This document shows positions 48,795-56,609 of a stretch of 64,000 nt of DNA, in pieces. This DNA comes from Camarhynchus parvulus (taxonomy: Eukaryota; Chordata; Aves; Passeriformes; Thraupidae): NCBI RefSeq assembly GCF_901933205.1, contig NC_044591.1:1709501-1773500 (forward strand), given 5' to 3'. The notes under the pieces were generated by a model, which did not search any database, was not told the DNA's origin, and saw only the letters and a program-made list of their open reading frames with translations. The stretch's first letter is position 1. Every line of letters starts with the position of its first letter. The translations under genes and the position numbers were made by a program.

Positions 48795-49973
48795 TCAGCA
48801 GCGCCCGGCTCGTCCCCGGCACCCGGCGCGGCGGCGGAGCTGAGCCCGGCCCAGCCCGGCCCGGCCCAGCCGGGCCCGGCACAGCAGCATCGCCCTCTCG
48901 CACCTGCAGGCGCCTCGCTGGCAGCGCGTCCCCGAACCTGCGGGCACCGACAGCGAGCCTGAGAGCTCCGAGCAGCCGGGAAAGGGGCCACGGAGAGGGG
49001 ATGGTGCGGGAAGGGGCATCCCGAGCCCCTTTGGGCGAGCACTCACTGCAGGACGGGATCCCTGCCCGGGCCGCAGACAGGGGCTGGGCCGGTCCCGCTG
49101 GGCACCGCCGCGCTGCCAGCCTGGCATAGCAGCAGGCTCGGAGCAGGCAGCACCTGCGGGAGGAGCAGAGCCTGGGCTCGTCGGGAGCGTGGCGCCCGGA
49201 CAGCCGACCAATCTATTTCCTGCATGTGGCACCGGCTGCTGCCGCCCCAGCTGACACAGGCTCTGCCAGCCGGGCGGGAGAGCCGCCAGCTCTGCCTCCT
49301 CCTGCTCTGGATCGCCCAGAGTCTTCTGTGTCCTGCCCGTTCCCACGCCAAGCCTCTGCCTCCCCGTGCAAGCCCTGCCTCCCCTCCCGGCTTCAGGAAC
49401 GTCCCCCTGCTCTGGTGCCGTCCCACGGACCGGGCAGCTGTCCCTGGCACCGCCCTGCCCACTCCGGGATGCAGTTAGGGATGAACCCTGCATCACCTTC
49501 CCTGCTTCCCGAAAACCTGATTCCTTCCTGCTGCTGCCAAGCACCCGGTCTGCATTTTGCAAAGCTTCAGCGGGGGCTGCTGGGGTGGGGCAGAGCCCCG
49601 GGGTTACCCAGCGTGAGCCCTCTGGGGCAGCGTTGCCTGTACCGATCCACCGAAGCCCTCGAGGTGCCCCATCCCCTGTAGCATCCATGGGCAGTCAGGT
49701 TTCCTACGGTGCTTCCCTCGAGTCCCGGTGTGAATGGGCGTGGGTGCTTCCCGTGCGCTGTGAACACACCTAGAGTGACCGTAAAATGTGATTTTTTTTT
49801 TGTGAGTTATGTGCCTATGATGAGGCCTGGGGAACTGCGGAGGGAAGGAGGCTTTGCTGGGAGTCCCCCCGAGGAGTGCACAGGAGTTTGGGGATGAGCC
49901 TGGCTCCCGTCTGTGGGTCGGGGATGCACTTACTGCAGGCAAACAGCATCGTCAGCACCAGCAGGACCTTCAT
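48795..49973 (-). CDS. Secreted PLA2 paralogue lacking catalytic residues (dead enzyme or pseudogene)
   Basis: Four exons join in phase with GT/AG ends: 49973-49934, 49769-49643, 49153-49047 and 48937-48795, giving an open 138-residue frame. Exon 1 is a clear PLA2 signal peptide (MKVLLVLTMLFACS, then VFTAHG from exon 2). Exon 3 is exactly 107 nt, as in the three sister genes, but the CCxxHDCCY block reads CCLLRACCY: catalytic His is R61 and Asp is A62. Exon 4 (143 nt, equal to the PLA2G2E-like gene) has CRCE where CxCD is expected (E105). The calcium loop is degraded to HGCYRGWG, and exon 2 is 18 nt shorter than its homologues. Thirteen of the 14 group II cysteines remain, including the C-terminal CRG...C pair. 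The product is extremely Arg-rich. Exon 2 splice sites are weak. It sits where mammals have PLA2G2A. It is either a decaying copy or a non-enzymatic secreted protein. No promoter was recognised. Confidence 0.6.
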
Positions 49974-50186
49974 CTTCCTCTCACCTGGGCCTGGGAGGAG
50001 AAACAGGGCACAGGCTCAGCCAGGCAGTGTGGCCAGTATGATAGGAGCAGCCGTGAGAAGCTTCCTCTGAAATCGGATCAGCCCCAAAATCTGGAAGGAG
50101 GAAAGCAGCTGTGCCTCCTCGCACCAGCGTTGCTGCCTCTTGGCCGAGAGCGAGTGGTGTCACCAGCTGAGCATCCCGCAGCTCCT

Positions 50187-50390
50187 GTGCCAGCCCTCAG
50201 CACCTCTCACCTCCTGTGCCACCCCTCAGCACCTCTCACCTCCTGTGCCACCCCTCAGCACCTCTCACCTCCTGTGCCACCCCCTCAGCACCTCTCACCC
50301 CGGGTCCCGCCCCGCTACCTTTGGTGCCACCCCCTCAGCACCTCTCACCTCCTGTGCCACCCCTCAGCACCTCTCACCCCGGGTCCCGCC
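50187..50390. repeat. Minisatellite of about 28-30 bp upstream of the degenerate PLA2 gene
   Basis: About six or seven copies of cctcagcacctctcacctcc plus tgtgccacc, some interrupted by a cccgggtcccgcc variant. It lies between PLA2G5 and the degenerate PLA2 gene. On the minus strand, units carrying the ctcacctcc core contain GGAGGTGAGAG, a consensus-like splice donor. Confidence 0.9.
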
Positions 50391-50841
50391 GCTTTTGGCA
50401 CGCAGTGCAGCTCTCCCCGCTCACCCAGGGCGCAGCGCTTCCATTTGGAAGCGATTTCCCTTTTCCTACCGGCACGGGCCGCTCGCTGCCCCCTCCCAAC
50501 ATCCCCCCCGGATTTTTCTTTCCGCAGCAGCGGAGTGAGGCGGGGGTTGCTCTCACCAGGGGCTGCTCACCGGGGCTCTTGCTCGCTGTCCGTCTGTCCT
50601 GCCCTCCGTGCGCAGCCCGCGAGCTCCAGCTGGAAGCTCCGAGAGGACTCGTCTGTCCCCAAGCCGGGAGTGCTACGCCCCTTCCCCCCGGCCAGCCCCC
50701 CTCTGCCGCGGGCTGCGGGTGACGCAGGGGCCGAGCCCGAGTTCTTGGGAAGTTTTGGGAAGATGTTGCTTATTTACGGGGATTTCTCTCCCTGCCCAGC
50801 AGCAGCTCTCAGAGGACCGGGGACGTTGAACAAGAGCATTG

Positions 50842-50847
50842 TTTATT
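50842..50847 (-). terminator. PLA2G5 polyadenylation signal
   Basis: AATAAA on the minus strand, about 90 bp after the PLA2G5 stop codon at 50937-50935. Confidence 0.7.
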
Positions 50848-50934
50848 TCCGCGCTGGTTTCATTTACAGCGGCTCTGCTGTGGCCAGCACAGGCAGGGAT
50901 GACGGGCGATCCCGGCGCCGCATCCCAGCTCCGC

Positions 50935-51805
50935 TCAGCGGCACAGCCAGTTGGGGTAGAGCCGGTAGCGTTGCCTGTAGCTCCTGGCGCTTCTCCTCAG
51001 GCACAGCGCCAGGCTGCGGTCGCACTCGCAGGACAAGAAGGAGCACCGGGAGCCCTGACCTGCGGCACGGGGGGAGCCCAGGGTCAGTCCCAGCCTTGGG
51101 GGGGATGGCACCCCCTTTTCCGGGGCCCTACTCACTGCAGGAGAGCCTGCCGTGGTGCCAGCTGTAGTAGTAGGGGTGTGTCTTGGCATCGCAGTGGTAC
51201 CTCAGGAGGTTGTTGTAGCAAGCGTCATGCAGCTGGCAGCATCTGCACAGCAGATTGAAGCTTTAGGGCATGGAGTTTTCTCCCCCACACGGCACAAATT
51301 TAAAAATATTGAAGAACGTGTCTGGGCAGGGGGTTTTTAAGTGGATTCTCACCTGTCTGTGGCGTCCTTGGGCTGCCCCCTGCCCCCCAGCCCGCAGTAG
51401 CAGCCGTAGAAGCCGTAATACAGAAAAGCGTTTTTCCCTGTCGCCTCTGAGATCATCTGGTGCAGCTGCAAGAGGCTCCCGTGGGCTGGGAACAAGCCTG
51501 GAGGAGGGAAATCAAGGAGACCACGCTGATTTCCTGCCCCCCAACAGCAGCTCCATCCCTCCAGCCCCCAAACTGGCACCAGGGTGGGGATGTCTTGGAA
51601 ATTATAACGCAGCAGAGAGGAAATGTGTTCCCAGCTTGGCACGGGAGAGCTGTGGCATGTCTGAGAGAGCTGGTGATGGGGAGAGGTGGAGAAATCACCA
51701 GCCTGATCCTAATTTCAATGGATGTAACTGCGCAGAGAGCCTTGGGACTGAGAGAGGACACTTACCCCACACAAACAGCACAGAGAGGCCAAGGAGAGAG
51801 TTCAT
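50935..51805 (-). CDS. PLA2G5: PLA2G5, group V secreted phospholipase A2
   Basis: Four coding exons join in phase: 51805-51766, 51497-51353, 51242-51136 and 51059-50935, giving 138 residues, the same length as human PLA2G5. A signal peptide ([13 protein letters not shown]...) is followed by GSLLQLHQM and [17 protein letters not shown]. The catalytic segment is CCQLHDACY (H67, D68) and the second Asp is D111 in CECDR. The chain stops right after NWLC-R, with no C-terminal extension. There are 12 cysteines: the Cys after HD-x is replaced by Ala and its group II partner at the C-terminus is absent, the known group V disulfide pattern. Known role: a heparin-binding sPLA2 that acts well on phosphatidylcholine and releases fatty acids for eicosanoids. 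The basic, Arg-rich C-terminal region fits this. A non-coding first exon and TATA box lie upstream. Confidence 0.9.
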
Positions 51806-52191
51806 CCTTCTGACGGCTCTGGGAGAGGAAACCAAACCATTCCCTGTTATTCCAACCACCTTCTTTCTTTCCTCATCATCCAGGAGCAGAGGTTCTCCCT
51901 CTCTCCAGGGAGTAGGAGCAATGAGGGGATAAAGATGCCCCCTTGTTTCAGCACAAAGCATCAGGGATGGGAAGCAATGGGAATCACATGGGGGAGAGGT
52001 GGGAAAAAGTAGAATCAGGAGAAAGGGAGAAAAATTGGAGGGATGTTCAGCCCTCAAGGGCTGCACCCACTGCTCTTCTTCTGGGCTGGCATCTCAGGCA
52101 GCATCTCCTTCAATGCTGCTTCCCAGCATGGCACTTGCACAGCTTCTGGTGAAAGGAGGAAAAGAGGGAAAGCAACCCTCCATCCTCACTT

Positions 52192-52252
52192 ACCTTGGGA
52201 AAGCCCTGCTGGCTTGCAGTGCCCTGCAGCCAGCTGTGCTTGCTTTATATAT
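52192..52252 (-). promoter_or_regulatory. PLA2G5 TATA box and non-coding first exon
   Basis: The minus strand has GATATATAAAGC at about 52252-52241. A short exon then ends in CCCAAG at 52194, followed by GTAAGTGAGG. A matching acceptor (ctctcccag, about 51827-51819) sits just before the start codon at 51805. PLA2G5 therefore probably has a short untranslated exon 1, as in mammals. Confidence 0.6.
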
Positions 52253-52935
52253 CTTGCTCCCATCTGCCTGGGTCTCCTTTGGCCCAAAACTCGCTGACTG
52301 GGCTTCCCTGGAAAGGAGAAGGTGCCATCCTTCCCCTTCTGAGGAATGCCAGAAATCCCCTGAGGGCCCAGCCCCGGACCCCACGCAGGCAGGGGTGGGT
52401 GCTGGGTGGGATGAGGTGGAAGAGCAGCGTCACTTCCAGCCTGAGGAGGAAGCAAACACTCTGCCTCAGTCAGAGATGCCTCCTCCTCTGCCCTTCCCAG
52501 CACCAAGGAGCCACATCACGGGGGAAAAGAACAGCTCTGGTTCAGGCTGGGCATGGACAAGGCAAGCTTGGGGCTTTCAGGGAGGTGTAAGGAGGCTCAA
52601 GGAGAGTTATCACTTCTTTGGGCAAAGTCTTGGCAACACTGAAAGCATCTCTAAATGTGCAGTTCCCAGAGTCACGAGGCTGGGCAGACACTGGATGATT
52701 ATACCCTCACTCACCATGAGAAAACAGAAGGAAAATGAATCTTCTGAGGTGAGAAAGTCCAACTTCCCTTTATTTCTCTCCTTGTGGTTTTTCCACCCCC
52801 TCATTACACCCTCCTGCAGGAACCATTCATCATCAACTGCCCTCCCAAATTAGCACTTGTCTAATGTAAGTGATCAAGGCTTTGAAATCTTCTTCCTTCC
52901 TCTGTGGATGATTATTCTTTAACCCTTATTTCCAA

Positions 52936-52982
52936 GAGTCATGGAATCCCAGACTGATTTGGTTTGGGAGGGATATTAAGGA
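52936..52982 (-). mobile_element. CR1 LINE 3' tip
   Basis: gagtcatggaatcccagact, then ggtttgggagggatattaag, is the antisense of a CR1 3' end. It is cut off by the dispersed repeat that follows. Confidence 0.6.
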
Positions 52983-52987
52983 AGGAA

Positions 52988-53574
52988 GGTGATTTTTCTG
53001 TGTCTTTTGTGCTGGAAAAATAGTTTTTTTGTTGTCCTCCACTGACAAAGTTTTCAGCCAAGCCCTGATTCTGGCTCCGCTTTGTCTCTGGTGTCACGAG
53101 TGATGCTCCCTGGCTGGCATGTGCCTTGTGCTTATCTGAATTGCTCACAGCCCATTAATGCTCCTCTGGCTAATTACTGCCTCATTAATAATTTACAATT
53201 AATTTATATACTCAGGCCGTTTTCCAGCTTTTAGTGTGTTTGCATAACAAAATGTGTTTCTATGAAATGCTTTATATGGAATTGTTTATAGCAGGAAATA
53301 GATATAAAAGAGCAGTTGTGTCATTCCTAGTAAAATCCTCATGTGCCACAAGCCAGACATCCCAGAAGATACTGAGGATACTGCCGTGAGCTTCTCCCTG
53401 TGCTGAGCTGTGCTTCAGGCTGTCCTGACTCTGGACAAGAGGAACAGAAAAATGACATCCAGCTTAGAAATCCCTGGGATGTGAAGGCTCTTATTGCATT
53501 CCTGGGACTGTTCTGTTAGCGTTCCTCACAAAGCTGTTGGGATGTGCCCTCTGAGCTAGGAATTAGAAATGCAT
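52988..53574 (+). repeat. Second copy of a dispersed repeat of about 0.58 kb
   Basis: Near-identical to 30318-30904 in the same orientation. It includes tgtgctggaaaaatag, the TATA-like gatataaaagagc and the end attagaaatgca, but has a more diverged patch at about 53178-53233. A CR1 fragment abuts its right end. Confidence 0.9.
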
Positions 53575-53752
53575 AGAATCCCAGATTGGTTTGGGCTGGA
53601 AGGGACCTTAAAGCCCATCCAGTGCCCCCCCTGCCATGGGCAGGGACACTGTCCCAGGCTGCTCCAAGCCCTGTCCAACCTGCCCTTGGACACTTCCAGG
53701 GATCCAGGGGCAGCCACAGCTGTTCTGGGCACCCTGTTCCCCAAACTTCTAG
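53571..53752 (-). mobile_element. CR1 LINE 3' fragment
   Basis: agaatcccagattggtttgg, then ctggaagggaccttaaagcc and the cagggacactgtcccaggct block, is antisense CR1. It directly abuts the end of the dispersed repeat. Confidence 0.85.
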
Positions 53753-53935
53753 TTCCACATTGGGATAAATGTGTGAATTACAGCCCTGTTGGGACCATGG
53801 CAGTTTTGGGGTGTCAGGCAGATGTTGTGGCTCTGGGATGCAGAAGTGCTCCCCAAACTGGGCAGCCACCATTGCAGTGCCTCAATCTCAGCAGCCCTTA
53901 CAGAAAAACACCATGGAGAACCAGTTTGCATCCCT

Positions 53936-53941
53936 TTTATT
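53936..53941 (-). terminator. Polyadenylation signal of the IID-like PLA2 gene
   Basis: AATAAA on the minus strand about 240 bp beyond the stop codon at 54180-54178. Confidence 0.6.
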
Positions 53942-54177
53942 ATATATGATAGCTTTGCTGGGAAATGAAATCAAGAGAGGAGGAAGGTACACATTAGAGG
54001 AAGCTGGTGTGTCTTTCCAGGAACTGGTGGGTCTCCTCCATGGTGTGTGTGCCCTTCTCACCCCGAGCTGCACCTCACAGGGAGCCTCGGGGGCTCTACC
54101 TTTAGTGAGCCCCCAGCCCAAGCTTTTCTTGCTGGGGAAAAGCAAAACCTGGAGCTCTGTGTGCAGATTCGCCCCCC

Positions 54178-56234
54178 TCAGCACTGGAGCTTGCTGCCTT
54201 GGCACTTGAGCTTGAAGTAGAAGCGGTAGGAGTTGTTGTAGGAGTGCAGGGAGCTGGCGAAGCACGAGGCCACCGCGGTGTCACACAGGCAGGTCTCTCT
54301 CTGGCACCAGCTCTGCTCGGTACCTGCGGGGGGAGCACGGAGCCCTGCGGTGCCTTTCCCCCCGGGGGAAGGGGAAAGAGCGGCGTGTGCCGGGACTCAG
54401 CCTGCCCACAGCCTCAGTGCCCGTTTAATCAGCACAGCCGGGTGGGAACGGGGCTGGATTCGGCCGGGGATGCTCCCGTGTGTGCCCTGCTCCGGGGATG
54501 GGGATGGGATGGGGATGGGATGGGATGGGGATGGGATGGGGATTGGGATTGGGATTGAGATGGGGATGGGGATTGGGATGGGGATGGGAACTGGGATGGG
54601 GATGGGGATGGGATGGGATGGGGATGGGCTGGGGATTGGGATTGGGATTGAGATGGGGATGGGATGGGGATGGGGATGGGAACTGGGATGGGGATGGGAT
54701 GGGAATGGGGATGGGGATGGGGATGGGGATGGGGATGGGGATTGGGATTGGGATTGGGATTGAGATGGGGATGGGGATTGGGATGGGGATGGGAACTGGG
54801 ATGGGGATGGGATGGGATGGGATGGGGATGGGGCTGGGGATTGGGATTGAGATGGGGATGGGATGGGGATGGGGATGGGAATGGGGATGGGGCTGGCATG
54901 GGGATGGGATAGAGATGGGGATGGGATAGGGATTGGTATGGGATGGGGAGTGGGATGGGGCTGGGGCTGGGGATGGGGACTGCAATGGGGACGGGAATGG
55001 GACTGGGATGGGGCTGGGGGCGGTGCTGCTGCCCACTGCCTGGTCAGTACTCACTGCAGGTGGCGTTCCCGTCGCTGGAGGTGAAGCTGTACGGGGTGAT
55101 CAGGGGGCTGCAGCTGCCCTCCCTCAGCCTCCTGTAGCAGCAGTCGTGGGCTTGGCAGCACCTGCGGGGACGCCAGGTCAAAGCGTGGCCCCCAGAGCCT
55201 CTCTCGGCACAGCTGCAGGCCAGGGGAAGGTCCAGCCTCAAATGGAAGGCGACCAGCAAGAGGAGGTGGCACGGGAACGGCGGGACCTGGCTGGGGAACG
55301 GTGCAAAACCCCCCAGCGCCGGGAGGCAGCCAGGGAGAGCCAGGGAGCGCCTCCTCGGGAGCTGGGGCAGTGAGGCCGCCCTGGTACTCACCGGTCGGTG
55401 GCATCCACGGGGCTCCCGGAGCCGCCGATGCCGCAGAAGCAGCCGTACCAGCTGTAGGACAGCAGGGCGCTCCTGCCCGTGGCCGCCCGGATCATCCGCT
55501 CCAGCTCCAGCACGCTGCCGCCGGCCCGGAGCAGCCCTGGGAGCACAGCGGGGCTGGGCAGGGCGAGACCCGCGGGCATCCCTGCACCTCGCACCGGGCA
55601 CGGGCATCACTCTGCTCTGGCACTGCCCAAACCGGCGCTTCCAGGAGTGGAGCCACGAGAGGCTTTATCCCCTCCTCCAGAATTGCAGAATCGTGGAATG
55701 GTTTGGGCTGGAAGGAACCTCCAAGCCCATCTGGCTTTGTTCCACCTCCTGCCATGGGCAGGGACACTTTCCACTCTCCCAGCTTGCTCTAAGCCACATC
55801 CAGCCTGGCCTTGGACACTTCCAGGGATGGGGCAGCCACAGCCACAGCCTCCTCTCAGGGAGGATGGCTTTTTCAGTCTGGCTTTCACAACCTCTGGATT
55901 TAGTCTGGCACAAGATATTTTGCCCTCTAGACTGGCTCTGCTGTGCTGCAAACTGCAATCCCCCATCACCAGGATCAGCCGTGGGCTTGACACAGGCAGG
56001 AAAGGGACAGGCTCCAGGGCCTCCCAAAGAAATCTGGACATCCCAAAGGCTCCCCCTCACCAACCCCCAAAACTGCAGCAGCTCTACACAAAGCACTGGA
56101 GAGAAACTGCCAGATTTAAACAAAAACCTGAACTGTGCACAGAGGCTCAGGGTTTGGAGGTGGATTCTGGCCTGGCCAGGGAGAGCAGGACACTTACCAC
56201 AAGCCAGGAGCACGGCAAGGAGGAGATTCCTCAT
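54178..56234 (-). CDS. Secreted phospholipase A2 group II (IID-like)
   Basis: Four coding exons join in phase: 56234-56198, 55536-55392, 55161-55055 and 54323-54178, giving 144 residues. A signal peptide (MRNLLLAVLLACG...) is followed by GGSVLELERMIRAATGRSAL. The calcium loop is YGCFCGIGG, the catalytic segment CCQAHDCCY (H66, D67) and the second Asp D111 in CLCD. All 14 group II cysteines are present and the C-terminal extension ends CQGSKLQC. Two N-glycosylation sequons are visible (NAT near residue 93, NNS in the C-terminal third). The expected reaction is Ca2+-dependent sn-2 acyl hydrolysis outside the cell. The GG-start, LSY-x-x-YGC-x-CG and SWC...CxCD spacing resemble PLA2G2D, and it follows PLA2G5, where mammals have G2D, G2F and G2C. 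I leave the symbol open because birds may have a single gene equivalent to all three. Confidence 0.9.
54493..55021. repeat. (GGGGAT)n satellite in intron 3 of the IID-like PLA2 gene
   Basis: About 0.53 kb of degenerate GGGGAT, GGGATT and GGGAT units. It fills most of the intron between exon 3 (ends 55055) and exon 4 (starts 54323). The G-rich strand is plus, which is the transcribed (template) strand of this minus-strand gene. Confidence 0.97.
55684..55865 (-). mobile_element. CR1 LINE 3' fragment in PLA2 intron 1
   Basis: gaatcgtggaatggtttggg, then ctggaaggaacctccaagcc and the cagggacactttccactctc block, is antisense CR1. It lies between exons 1 and 2 of the IID-like gene. Confidence 0.85.
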
Positions 56235-56547
56235 GCTGGGCTGCCCTGCAGAGGGAACAACAAGGATGGGTGATGATCCAGGCGGGACAGAAGCTTCTCC
56301 AGTGCCCAGAGGAGCTGGGTGCACCCGGGCAGTGCCTCAGGTGACGTTGCTGTCACTGTGGGTGCACAGCCCTGGAAGCATCCCCGGGTGAATCCTGGCT
56401 GCTCTGTATCCCAGTTTGGGATGTGGGGCTTGGCAGGGATGCAGTGGTTTGTCCTGCCTGGGCTGCTGGAGCAGCTCAGGGGCTGCAGCCTTCCCCCCCA
56501 CCCTGAGCTGCCTGATGAGCACCAGGGCAGTGAAATCCCCTCTTCTT

Positions 56548-56602
56548 ACCCTGCCTGGACCTGCAGTGCAGTGCTGCCAGCTCAGCAGGGTGGGTTTATA
56601 TC
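56548..56602 (-). promoter_or_regulatory. TATA box and non-coding first exon of the IID-like PLA2 gene
   Basis: The minus strand has GATATAAACCC at about 56602-56592. A short exon then ends CAGG at 56550, followed by GTAAGAAG. An acceptor (ccctctgcag) at about 56255-56246 precedes the ATG at 56234. The arrangement parallels PLA2G5. Confidence 0.6.
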
Positions 56603-56609
56603 CCTGTGA

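Noticed and set aside
48506..49129. 207-codon plus-strand frame
   Set aside because: Antisense shadow of the GC-rich degenerate PLA2 exons.
49854..51167. 437-codon plus-strand frame
   Set aside because: Antisense to PLA2G5 exons and the minisatellite, in GC-rich DNA with few stops. No recognisable domain.
54278..55054. Met-Gly-Trp-Asp and Pro-Ile-Pro-His repeat frames
   Set aside because: (GGGGAT)n satellite inside a PLA2 intron.
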